Source: Dermacentor variabilis (Eukaryota > Arthropoda > Arachnida > Ixodida > Ixodidae). Taken from it: 64,000 nt of DNA. Position numbers and translations under genes: made by a program. This document shows, in pieces, positions 47,833 through 56,149 of this stretch. Where the stretch lies: NCBI RefSeq assembly GCF_050947875.1, contig NC_134573.1, forward strand, positions 53,308,115 to 53,372,114, given 5' to 3'. The notes beneath the pieces were generated by a model. It saw only the letters and a program-made list of their open reading frames with translations. It was not told the origin of the DNA and did no database searches. Numbering within the stretch: the first letter of the stretch is position 1; each line of letters begins with the position of its first letter.

Positions 47833-48271
47833 TCATGTTGATAAAGCGCGTGGAGGCCCTGTATAAAAGTTGTGTCTCATGGTCACTGTCTTTTGAGGGC
47901 GCTCATGAGCTTGCGGTTGTGACCCCATGGAGTTCTGGCTATGCTTCTGAGGTCGTTTTGACTTCACGCGCAGCTGTTTGTTGATCTTTAAGCGCTGGGG
48001 GCAGTCTCGAGCCGTTGCAAGGTGTTTACCCCCACAATTGCGCCATTTCGGCCCCCGTTTGGGGCAGACCTCGTCACTGCCATGCTGCTTTCCGCCACAT
48101 TTTACACAACGCGGGCCGGTAAAATTCGGAGAATGCTGTTTTCCGTGTCCTAATTTGTGGCACGTCTCACAAGCGTGAACCTGCGACTTGAACGGGTAGA
48201 CTCGTATTGTGAAAGACTTGAGCCCGATTTTGTATGGAAGGCTAGTCCCTTTAAAAGTGACTACAGCTGTG
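47833..48271 (-). pseudogene. I-clade LINE ORF1, zinc-knuckle half
   Basis: From the RTE insertion edge leftward: VTFKGTSLPYKIGLKSFTI, VYPFKSQVHACETCHKLGHG (knuckle 1), RCVKCGGKQHGSDEVC (knuckle 2), CGGKHLATARDC (knuckle 3, with one Cys lost before it), then a basic Gln-rich tail. Gag-like ORF1 proteins of I/R1/Jockey elements bind RNA through such CCHC knuckles. The open frame in the same register upstream of 48271 (to 48507) is antisense RTE and not part of the gene. Confidence 0.85.
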
Positions 48272-50152
48272 ACGGAATCAGGGTGCAGACGAGCCGTATG
48301 TAAAAATACTGAAAGATATCTGATCAAGAAACGCCAATGTATGAAGGCATCTAACCCTACAGCTAGAATAGAACTGGCAGAACTTTCGAAGTTAATCAAC
48401 AAGCGTAAGACAGCTGACATAAGGAAGTATAATATGGATAGAATTGAACAGGCTCTCAGGAACGGAGGAAGCCTAAAAACAGTGAAGAAGAAACTAGGAA
48501 TTGGCAAGAATCAGATGTATGCGCTAAGAGACAAAGCCGGCAATATCATTACTAATATGGATGAGATAGTTCAAGTGGCTGAGGAGTTCTATAGAGATTT
48601 ATACAGTACCAGTGGCACCCACGACGATAATGGAAGAGAAAATAGTCTAGAGGAATTCGAAATCCCGAAGGTAACGCCGGAAGAAGTAAAGAAAGCCTTA
48701 GGAGATATGCAAAGGGGGAAGGCAGCTGGGGAGGATCAGGTAACAGCAGATTTGTTGAAGGATGGTGGACAGATTGTTCTAGAGAAACTGGCCACCCTGT
48801 ATACGCAATGCCTCATGACCTCGAGCGTACCGGAATCTTGGAAGAACGCTAACATAATCCTAATCCATAAGAAAGGAGACGCCAAAGACTTGAAAAATTA
48901 TAGACCGATCAGCTTACTGTCTGTTGCCTACAAAGTATTTACGAAGGTAATTGCAAATAGAATCAGGAACACCTTAGACTTCTGTCAACCAAAGGACCAG
49001 GCAGGATTCCGTAAAGGCTACTCAACAATAGACCATATTCACACTATCAATCAAGTGATAGAGAAATGTGCAGAATATAAGCAACCGTTATATATAGCTT
49101 TCATTGATTACGAGAAAGCGTTTGATTCAGTCGAAACCTCAGCAGTCATGGAGGCATTACGGAATCAGGGTGTAGATGAGCCATATGTAAAAATACTGGA
49201 AGATATCTATAGCGGCTCCACAGCCACCGTAGTCCTCCATAAAGCAAGCAACAAAATCCCAATAAAGAAAGGCGTCAGGCAGGGAGATACGATATCTCCA
49301 ATGCTATTCACAGCGTGTTTACAGGAGGTATTCAGAGACCTGGATTGGGAAGAATTGGGGATAAAAGTGAATGGAGAATACCTTAGTAACTTGCGATTCG
49401 CTGATGATATTGCCTTGCTTAGTAACTCAGGGGACCAATTGCAATGCATGCTCACTGACCTGGAGAGGCAAAGCAGAAGAGTGGGTCTAAAAATTAATAT
49501 GCAGAAAACTAAAGTAATGCTTAACAGTCTCGGGAGAGAACAGCAATTTACAATAGGCAGCGGGGCACTGGAAGTCGTAAGGGAATACATCTACTTAGGG
49601 CAGGTAGTGACGGCGGATCCCGATCATGAGACGGAAATAATCAGAAGAATAAGAATGGGCTGGAGTGCGTTTGGCAGACATTCCCAAATCATGAACAGCA
49701 GGTTGCCGTTATCCCTCAAGAGAAAAGTATATAATAGCTGTGTCTTACCAGTACTCACCTACGGGGCAGAAACCTGGAGGCTTACGAAAAGGGTTCTGCT
49801 CAAATTGAGGACGACACAACGAGCTATGGAAAGAAGAATGATAGGTGTAACGTTAAGGGATAAGAAAAGAGCTGATTGGGTGAGGGAACAAACGCGAGTT
49901 AATGACATCTTAGTTGTAATCAAGAAAAAGAAATGGGCATGGGCAGGACATGTAATGAGGAGGGAAGATAACCGATGGTCATTAAGGGTTACGGACTGGA
50001 TCCCAAGGGAAGGGAAGCGTAGCAGGGGGCGGCAGAAAGTTAGGTGGGCGGATGAGATTAAGAAGTTTGCAGGGACGGCATGGCCACAATTAATACATGA
50101 CCGGGGTTGTTGGAGAAGTATGGGAGAGGCCTTTGCCCTGCAGTGGGCGTAA
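48209..50152 (+). CDS. RTE reverse transcriptase, copy B1, 647-codon open frame
   Basis: Uninterrupted from 48209 to the stop at 50152. The first ~21 codons are antisense of the host I-clade LINE; true RTE sequence starts near 48272. Linker: ARIELAELSKLINKRKTADI and KKLGIGKNQMYALRDKAGNI. RT: WKNANIILIHKKGDAKDLKN, YRPISLLSVAYKVFTKVIAN, DQAGFRKGYSTIDHIHTINQ, LYIAFIDYEKAFDSVETSAV (first Asp), KKGVRQGDTISPMLFTACLQ and LSNLRFADDIALLSNSGDQL (FADD intact). C-terminal domain: VLPVLTYGAETWRLTKRVLL, WAWAGHVMRREDNRW and EGKRSRGRQKVRWADEIKKF. No RT lesion is visible, but the endonuclease is missing and no promoter of its own is retained. At best it is a trans-acting RT if transcribed from outside. Confidence 0.9.
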   Translation: MKDLSPILYGRLVPLKVTTAVTESGCRRAVCKNTERYLIKKRQCMKASNPTARIELAELSKLINKRKTADIRKYNMDRIEQALRNGGSLKTVKKKLGIGKNQMYALRDKAGNIITNMDEIVQVAEEFYRDLYSTSGTHDDNGRENSLEEFEIPKVTPEEVKKALGDMQRGKAAGEDQVTADLLKDGGQIVLEKLATLYTQCLMTSSVPESWKNANIILIHKKGDAKDLKNYRPISLLSVAYKVFTKVIANRIRNTLDFCQPKDQAGFRKGYSTIDHIHTINQVIEKCAEYKQPLYIAFIDYEKAFDSVETSAVMEALRNQGVDEPYVKILEDIYSGSTATVVLHKASNKIPIKKGVRQGDTISPMLFTACLQEVFRDLDWEELGIKVNGEYLSNLRFADDIALLSNSGDQLQCMLTDLERQSRRVGLKINMQKTKVMLNSLGREQQFTIGSGALEVVREYIYLGQVVTADPDHETEIIRRIRMGWSAFGRHSQIMNSRLPLSLKRKVYNSCVLPVLTYGAETWRLTKRVLLKLRTTQRAMERRMIGVTLRDKKRADWVREQTRVNDILVVIKKKKWAWAGHVMRREDNRWSLRVTDWIPREGKRSRGRQKVRWADEIKKFAGTAWPQLIHDRGCWRSMGEAFALQWA

Positions 50153-50179
50153 CCAGGCTGATGATGATGATGATGATGA

Positions 50180-51074
50180 TCTATAGCGGCTCTACAGCCA
50201 CAGTAGTCCTCCATAAAGCAAGCAACAAAATCCCAATAAAGAAAGGCGTCAGACAGGGAGATACGATATCTCCAATGCTATTCACAGCGTGTTTACAGGA
50301 GGTATTCAGAGACCTGGATTGGGAAGAATTGGGGACACATTTAATGGAGAATACCTTAGTAACTTGCGATTCGCTGATGATATTGCCTTGCTTAGTAGCT
50401 CAGGGGACCAATTGCAATGCATGCTCACTGACCTGGAGAGGCAAAGCAGAAGAGTGGGTCTAAAAATTAATCTGCAGAAAACTGAAGTAATGCTTGACAG
50501 TCTCGGAAGAGAACAGCAATTTACAATAGGCAGCGAGGCACTGGAAGTCGTAAGGGAATACATCTACTTAAGGCAGGTAGTGACGGCGGATCCGGATCAT
50601 GAGAGGGAAATTATCAGAAGAATAAGAATGGGCTGGGGTGCGTTTGGCAGGCATTCACAGATCATGAACAGCAGGTTGCCATTATCTCTCAAGAGAAAAA
50701 TATATAATAGCTGTGTCTTACCAGTACTCACCTACGGGGCAGCAACCTGGAGGCTTACGAAAAGGGTTCTACTCAAATTGAGGACGACACAACGAGCTAT
50801 GGAAAGAAGAATGATAGGTGTAACGTTAAGGGATAAGAAAAGAGCTGATTGGGGGAGGGAACAAACGCGAGTTAATGACATCTTAGTTGAAATCAAGAAA
50901 AAGAAATGGGCATGGGCAGGACATGTAATGTGGAGGGAAGATTACCGATGGTCATTAAGGGTTACGGACTGGATCCCAATGGAAGGGAAGCGTAGCAGGG
51001 GACGGCAGAAAGTTAGGTGGGCGGATGAGATTAAGAAGTTTGCCGGCATGGCATGGTCACAATTAGTACATTAG
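50180..51074 (+). pseudogene. RTE RT fragment, copy B2, frameshifted
   Basis: Near-identical to the 3' half of copy B1 (starting at YSGSTATVVLHKAS). A small indel at about 50335 (ggggacacattt where B1 has ggggataaaagtg) breaks the frame after LDWEELG. It resumes as NGEYLSNLRFADDIALLSSS to the C-terminal domain (AGHVMWREDYRWSLRVTDWI). Other changes, such as GAETW to GAATW and RADWV to RADWG, are missense. The repeat 'attagtacattagtacat' at 51062 is a small duplication before the tail. Confidence 0.88.
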
Positions 51075-51136
51075 TACATGAACGGGGTTGTTGAAGTATG
51101 GGAGAGGCCTTTGCCCTGCAGTGGGTGTAACCAGGC

Positions 51137-51137
<1 letters not shown>

Positions 51138-51187
<50 letters not shown>
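51138..51187 (+). repeat. (GAT)n tail of RTE copy B2
   Basis: About 16 uninterrupted GAT units forming the 3' terminus. RTE elements characteristically end in short simple repeats rather than poly(A). It gives poly-Asp, poly-Met, poly-His and poly-Ile artefact frames. Confidence 0.95.
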
Positions 51188-52115
51188 CCGCTGTGCCTTG
51201 TTCCCCAATGGGGCGAGCGCTGATAATGTTGCACTTCCGGCAGTGCAGGTTCATCATAAGCTGCTCGGCAGTCATTCCTCCTGCGTTGCGGATAATGCCC
51301 CGGATTTGATCCTTTTGTATGGCCTCGTATGCTTGAAATGCAGTTGGCTTGCCATTTATTGGGAGCTGTATTAAAGTCAGAAAGGCATCCCGCGTGTCGC
51401 GATCATCGGTGTCAACCGCTTTTTGATTACTCCTGGCCAAATATCTGACCTGAACGATCGGGTCAGCTTCCCTTTGATGCGTTGAGGGAGCGTTGTGAAT
51501 GTGATTCTAGATTGCCTCATCAATAACAATGAAATTTTTGTCCATAATTCTGCATGGCTCTTGAGGTTTTAGGATCACAGCGTGAGCGTATGAATGGCGT
51601 TGAGCGCGAGGGTTCGCTTGTTTCCTCTCTGCATTGCGGCGTTTATATGTGACGGTCTTCCATGCTCCTTGTTCCCTGTCATGTTCGTGAGTAGATGCCG
51701 AGTCCGAGTCGTACGCGTTAAACTCTGGCGTCGCGTTGCCTTTGCAGCGAGAGACGCCATGACGAAACGCAGCCTTGGGTTTAGCTCCTGCAGCTGCAGC
51801 TATGGCGGACAGGGTTCCGCGTGCGCGTTTCTGCCCATGCTTGGCGGTGGGTACAATGAGTAGGTTTGAGACGAGTAAATCTTCGCACTTGCCTTTGCTT
51901 CCCCTGGGTGGCTCAGGTTCAGCAAGTGGAGGGAACGGATTCACGTCTGGACGCAGCGGCGCCTTCCTCAAAGCGGCAGCGTCTACCATGGCGTCGGTCG
52001 AGGTGCTCGTTAGGGTTGGCGTATCCTCTGGCGTGAGGGTGTTTTCAAACTGCTGTAACTCCGTGCCCTCGGGAAAAGGAACGTTCAAAGCTGCCTCTGG
52101 GTCATCCATGGCCAC
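51188..52115 (-). pseudogene. I-clade LINE ORF1, N-terminal half
   Basis: Starts at ATG 52115 (MAMDDPEAALNVPFPEGTEL): 202 codons of low-complexity acidic, Pro/Thr-rich and then basic sequence (KTVTYKRRNAERKQANPRAQ), with a TAG at about 51507. It resumes in another frame at 51440-51196: AFLTLIQLPINGKPTAFQAY, NLHCRKCNIISARPIGEQG and TAV, which joins the VTFKG at 48271 across the RTE insert. This matches a gag-like ORF1 with an RRM-like middle part before the CCHC knuckles. The 5' UTR is about 110 bp (52116-52224). Confidence 0.78.
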
Positions 52116-52235
52116 GGTCGATGCGACTTTTGGGCCCTAAGACCCAAAGTACCAGAAGGAAGACAGTGACTGTCGGAGACGCAACGGCACACGTCCGTTC
52201 AGCTCGGCCACCTGGTGGTGAGTCAGTCCACGCCG

Positions 52236-52576
52236 AGAATTGCGTCTCGCTAGCACTGTTGGAATACAACCAGCGTTGCAGTGTAGGTCGCGGCATGAAG
52301 TGCAATTCTTGCCATGGAGATTCTCGTCGACATAAGGAGGTGTCCTTATGCGCTCTGAACTTGAGGGCCGTCCCACGCAGCTTTGAATTTTTTCAGCTTG
52401 GCTACAAATAATCCGCTAATGATGGTGCAGTAGGCTCCTGTGTCCACTAAGAAGGTGACTGCGTGGCCAATGAGAAGCACGTCGATGTTGGTTGTTATTT
52501 GTCTTGAATTGCAGTTAGGCATTGACGTCCAATCACGGCTCCTTCGTGTTGACGTGCGGCTAGTACGTCGCGGCAT
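52236..52576 (-). pseudogene. Gypsy protease, active-site half (copy A)
   Basis: Reads NIDVLLIGHAVTFLVDTGAY followed by CTIISGLFVAKLKKFKAA; DTGA is the retropepsin catalytic motif and is intact. After a frame change at about 52330 it continues toward QQC.RDAILGVD, where the LINE insertion interrupts the usual 'ILGMDFL' strand. The remaining DFLNQHSAIIDL is at 38.6 kb. Retropepsins cleave the gag-pol polyprotein. Confidence 0.82.
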
Positions 52577-52737
52577 CAGGCTACCTTTCGTTGGTGCATT
52601 CTTTGCTGCCAGGCTGTGTCGGGATGGCGGCGTGTCGTTGTTATGTCGTCGAGATAGCGCCTTCAGTGTCTTCGTCCCCGGCGAAGGATCTTCGTCAGTT
52701 GGACCAGCAGCAACCCCACATACATTGGTTGTTTCCT

Positions 52738-54009
52738 TTACTTTTTACGATATTGGCTGATGAATCGGTCCCCGGCCAGGGCGAGTGCATGGACGGTACT
52801 GCGGCCACAGGTAGAGTCCGGGTGATGGCGAACGGGATGGTCTTCAAAAGCTCCACTGAGTAGCGCCGAGGTAGTCGGCGACATCACGAGAGGATTCACC
52901 TTCACAAGGGTGCAGTGCGTTGATGACGAACCCTCACAGTCCCATCTCAGGGTGAAAACTTCGGCAGTAGATGTGACCGGCTTCTCCGCAATGATAGCAA
53001 AGCGGACATTTGTCGAGGGCGCCCAGTTTTCATCTTCCTTGCGTAGCTGCGCTGGGCGATGGGTGGGTGTGCTGGCAGCAGGGGGGGGGGGGGTGGACGA
53101 TGGAATTGTTCCTTTACAGGGCCCGGGCGCAGTCGCGGCGGGGGACCTTGACGGTGGGCGATGGCGGGGGTATGTCATCGCTTCTGGTTGGGGCTGTGGT
53201 TGTTGTGGTTGCACCTAAGGAACTCCAAGCGATCGTTAAACCTCTTCCTTGCTGATGGCGCTAACTGAGGCCACTTCAGGCTGCGATCTTGAAAATAGCT
53301 TCTGGAGTTGCTCGCGCACGATTACTCTGGTAGTCTTGCGTAGGTCGTCGCTACCGGGTGCTTTAACGTCGATGTGGCTTGCGGTGAGCTGTCGGCTATT
53401 ATATTGCCTAGTCCACAAATTGAGCGTGTTTTCAATAGTTATGGCTTCAGAAATAAATTTGGCAACAGTCATAGGTGGTTTGAGCATCAATCAGGCGAAA
53501 AACTCTTGCTTCAAATCGCGCATCAAGAAGCGAACATTTTTCTCCTCCGGCATGTCTGGGTAGCCGTGTCGAAATAGGCGAGCCATCTGCTCTGTAAAGA
53601 TCCCGATGTGCTCGTTCGGCAGCTCCATGCCCGTTTCCAGTAGCGATTCGGCTCTCTCTTTGCGCACAACGCTCGTGAACGTCGGAGGGAGGCCGTCGCA
53701 GAACCGGTCCTACGCAGTCATGGTCGATTCTCGTTTCTCACACCAGGTTCTGGCGGTGTCTTCTAAGGTGAGGTACACATGCCGGAGCTTGTCGTTGGAG
53801 TTCCAGTTGTTCAACGCAGCGACCCTTTCATATGTTTCCAGCCAGTTATCCGGGACTTCAAATGACGATCCACGGAAGGTCGGTCGCTTTCTGGGCTGTG
53901 TCAGCATGATGAGGGACGCTAGAGTTACCATTGGGGTTAACGTATCGACGGGCTTCCTGATCATCTCAGGCAAAATTCCGTGCTCCATGCAAATTTCGGG
54001 GCTGTCCAT
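52738..54009 (-). pseudogene. Gypsy gag (copy A), broken
   Basis: 54009-53710 reads VPDNWLETYERVAALNNWNS and KLRHVYLTLEDTARTWCEKR, the gag capsid-like core typical of arthropod gypsy elements. 53640-53500 continues with ELPNEHIGIFTEQMARLF and EEKNVRFLMRDLKQEFF in another frame. 53490-53236 reads MMLKPPMTVAKFISEAITIE, then a basic stretch. A Pro-rich linker and a degraded zinc knuckle near 52985 (CYHCGEAGHI-like on the minus strand) follow. A G9-10 run at 53084-53093 disrupts the linker. Several frame changes; inactive. Confidence 0.82.
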
Positions 54010-54110
54010 GCAGCCTGCGGCTACATAGGTTGTTCTTGGCGACGTTGCTGTTGTCTTCTACGTTCGGGCTAGGGTCACTGCATTGTAGGGGCGTCCGGTA
54101 CATGAACGAA

Positions 54111-54336
54111 AAGCACCTCCACCAGATGCCAGGCCGGGGGACGCTTGCTCCCGTTGCGGCGAACAGGTGGGTGACCGGTGGCAGCGATCGTCGAACCCGC
54201 GACCTACCGCAGTCATGGCGCAGTGGTAAAGTGCCCGCCTCGACTGCTGGAGGTCGCGGGTTCCAATCACGATGGCGCCGGTCACCCACCGATTCGCGGC
54301 TATGGGCGCAAGCGTCCCCCGGCATGGCAGGTGGCT
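54111..54336. repeat. Large inverted repeat with tRNA-like boxes in the gypsy leader
   Basis: The left arm 54111-54205 and right arm 54251-54336 are reverse complements with a few mismatches and indels, separated by a 45-nt loop (54206-54250). Shared blocks include ccgggggacgcttgc, ggtgggtgaccgg and cgcgacct. On the plus strand the loop plus right arm give tggcgcagtggtaaagtgcc (A-box-like) followed by gcgggttccaatc (B-box-like), so a tRNA or SINE head may be one source. It lies between LTR and gag of gypsy copy A. Confidence 0.85.
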
Positions 54337-54463
54337 TCCTGAGGGGTGATGAGCTTTGCAAAGAACGGCAAATTCATGACGACCCAATCAGAAGTCCCTC
54401 AAAGCTGTAATATACCATGCAGGAAAAACAACACCGTAGCATTATTGCGAATGACGAAACGGA

Positions 54464-54471
54464 CTTTTATT
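54464..54471 (-). terminator. LTR polyadenylation signal
   Basis: AATAAAAG on the minus strand, about 105 nt downstream of the TATA box and 58 nt before the LTR end; the spacing fits an R-U5 boundary signal. Confidence 0.55.
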
Positions 54472-54575
54472 GGGCGAACCTGTGCGCATAAAAACAAGCT
54501 ACCCATCAAGCACAATGATAACGGGGAACACAATCGGCAATGGTCGAAATACCATCTGCTGGTCGAGCGCACAAG

Positions 54576-54583
54576 CTTTTATA
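54576..54583 (-). promoter_or_regulatory. LTR TATA box
   Basis: TATAAAAG on the minus strand, within the gypsy copy A LTR and about 190 bp from its 5' edge. Transcription of this gypsy element would start some 25-30 bp to the left. Confidence 0.6.
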
Positions 54584-54771
54584 CATGAGCCATCGAAGGT
54601 TCCAGAGTAACCGCTGGTGTCCGCGCGTCTTCGAGAATGTTCTACAGAATTCACGTCGCACATGCAATCAGATTACACAAGCTTCGGCGAGAACAGAAAG
54701 CAGAAAGAAGCGTAGAGAACGTTCGACAAACTTTCGATAAATGCAGGCGTTTCCCGCACTGAGCCATAACA

Positions 54772-55122
54772 TTTTTTAAACTGTGAAGAATGGTCACCTG
54801 AAAAAGATATTCGAGCACACGTGCCAGTAAGAATGGTTTGGCCCAAAATTATTTTCCGCCAAGCAACGAAATGAAGAACTTAGGCCAATGAAAGGCCGAC
54901 TTTTGTAAAGTAGAGCAAAGCAGTTCACGGTAAGAATTTTTTCTGGTCCAAGTTGAATACCTACACCGTTAGTAATTTGACCGAACACTGTGACCAAAAA
55001 AGCACGCTCGATCAGTTGAGCTCAAGGGAAGCGCTGCTGATTTCTTCGAGAATGAGCGACAGACGCTGAGTATGGCTGGAAAATATTAAAAAAGCAGTAT
55101 CGTTACCTAGGTAGCATAAACA
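54772..55122. other. Spacer between LTR and TIR element
   Basis: No feature recognised. AT-rich, with no duplication of the LTR flank that I can identify. Confidence 0.4.
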
Positions 55123-56107
55123 GGGGCCCTATAATGTAAACGTATTCCAAACTTTTGTATTTCAATTCTGCTATCAGCCCTCCACGATTGGTCAAAAACT
55201 TTTTTCGACCTCCCCCACTTCACCTGTCTGTCTCGCGACGTCACGAAAACCGCGATACGTCCCCATCTGATATGATTTGTACACACTGATTATGCATGAT
55301 TTGACAGAAAAAAAGAAAAACAATTATTTCTGATTCGACCCCTTTTCGCCACTAGCCCTCGGCTATTGGTAAAAAGTTGTCGGGCTGCACCCACTTCATC
55401 TGCCTGTCACGCGACGTCACAAAACCGCAAGAACTCACCTCGTCAAAGTTACGTGTACGCAATAAAGTTGCGTTAATATGCCGAACAAAACTGAATTTTC
55501 TTCAGAATAGCCGCAGGCTGGCCCGTTCCGAAAGGAATAAAAGATGGCTGCCGCCGATCGCTCAGACGCTGGCTACTCGCACCTGCCGGATAGCATGGGT
55601 GCATTTGCGTATATTAAAACTTCTTGCGTGGCCGTGTAACGTTTTGGAGCACTTTAGGCACGTTTATCCCCTCATTCTGCCAACTCTTCTTTGCTGAGGG
55701 TCCGTTTTAGCGTCATTTTTGAGCTTCCGTTGCATGCCGCCGCGATTTTCGACCAGCCACCGCAAGTTAAGTAAGGGAAAGCCGACCAATCGTAGACGCC
55801 GGCACCACCCTCTTCATCCGGTTATCGACTTTCAGTGCAGTGGCTCGGCCCCATCGAATCCCTCTCCACTTGAGCGTTCTCCTCGCCTCTGTGAGCCAAT
55901 TAGATACGACAAGCCGCTCGGTGTAGGCAATGTTATTCGTTTTTCAAGCAAACAAAAGTGACCTCCATGAACGAGGAGAGCGTTTGATTGGTCTGTTCAG
56001 GCAACCCTGCGGGTGACCGCCCGGTTCTTGCACTGGTGGTTACGCAAATTTGACGTCAGGAGGTTGGAATAGAAAGATATAGGAATAGTTTTACGTTATA
56101 GGGCCCC
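55123..56107. mobile_element. Non-autonomous DNA transposon, 985 bp, 26-bp TIRs
   Basis: Left end 55123-55148 begins ggggccctataatgtaaa; right end 56082-56107 reverse-complements to ggggccctataacgtaaa. The 26-bp inverted repeats match at 23 positions. The interior has no transposase. It contains a diverged direct duplication of about 75 bp (55175-55253 and 55353-55428) built round agccct...attggt...cgcgacgtcac. Superfamily is not assigned because no clear target duplication is seen. Confidence 0.85.
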
Positions 56108-56149
56108 AGATCTACTTTTTTAAGTCGCAAAGGGGCGAAACTATCATGC

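Larger units (their letters stand above)
48272..51187 (+). mobile_element. RTE LINE dimer (copy B1 plus copy B2), head to tail
   Basis: 5'-truncated RTE copy B1 (48272-50179) ends in seven ATG/GAT units. Directly after it comes a second, shorter truncated copy B2 (50180-51187), starting at the point matching 49207 in B1 and ending in about 16 GAT units. Both lack the endonuclease. The pair interrupts the I-clade LINE ORF1; the flanks carry an 8-bp duplication with one mismatch, cagctgtg at 48264-48271 and ccgctgtg at 51188-51195. B1 and B2 differ at only a handful of positions by eye, so both are young. Confidence 0.9.
38650..52224 (-). mobile_element. I-clade LINE with RNase H, about 5.9 kb, split by two LINE insertions
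   Basis: Minus-strand element. Order: 5' UTR and ORF1 (52115-47833, interrupted at 48272-51187), ORF2 endonuclease (47265-46729 and 42030-41900), RT (41400-40030), RNase H (39720-39340), C-terminal Cys-rich motif (39060-38990), 3' UTR and a (CAA)n-like end (38650-38665). Removing the inserts 42031-46728 and 48272-51187 leaves about 5.9 kb, a usual full length for this clade. An 11-bp duplication with one mismatch, agtccaggccg/agtccacgccg, flanks it at 38639-38649 and 52225-52235. The target is the gypsy protease gene. Confidence 0.9.
52225..54771 (-). mobile_element. Ty3/gypsy copy A, 5' portion (LTR, leader, gag, protease)
   Basis: Right half of the gypsy element whose left half is at 36386-38649. 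Right to left: 366-bp LTR (54771-54406), leader with a large inverted repeat (54111-54336), gag (about 54009-53240), zinc knuckle region (53000-52940) and protease start (52576-52236). The protease is cut by the I-clade LINE after ILGVD. The matching 3' LTR was not found, since the element is truncated at 36.4 kb. Confidence 0.85.
54406..54771 (-). repeat. Gypsy copy A 5' LTR, 366 bp
   Basis: On the minus strand it starts TGTTATGGCTCAGTG and ends TATATTACA, giving TGT...ACA ends. It contains a TATAAAAG box (54576-54583) and downstream an AATAAAAG polyadenylation signal (54464-54471), in the usual U3-R-U5 order. It lies upstream of gag in the correct orientation. With no partner LTR in the window the ends are inferred from signals, not from a repeat pair. 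Confidence 0.72.

Noticed and set aside
49759..50214. 151-codon minus-strand frame with a poly-His run
   Set aside because: Antisense of RTE copy B1 and its GAT tail.
54213..54290. Functional tRNA gene
   Set aside because: A- and B-box-like motifs are present, but the acceptor and anticodon stems do not fold convincingly and the region is part of the inverted repeat.
53966..54410. 126- to 131-codon frames on both strands across the hairpin
   Set aside because: Open because the segment is an inverted repeat in the gypsy leader; compositionally symmetric and without motifs.
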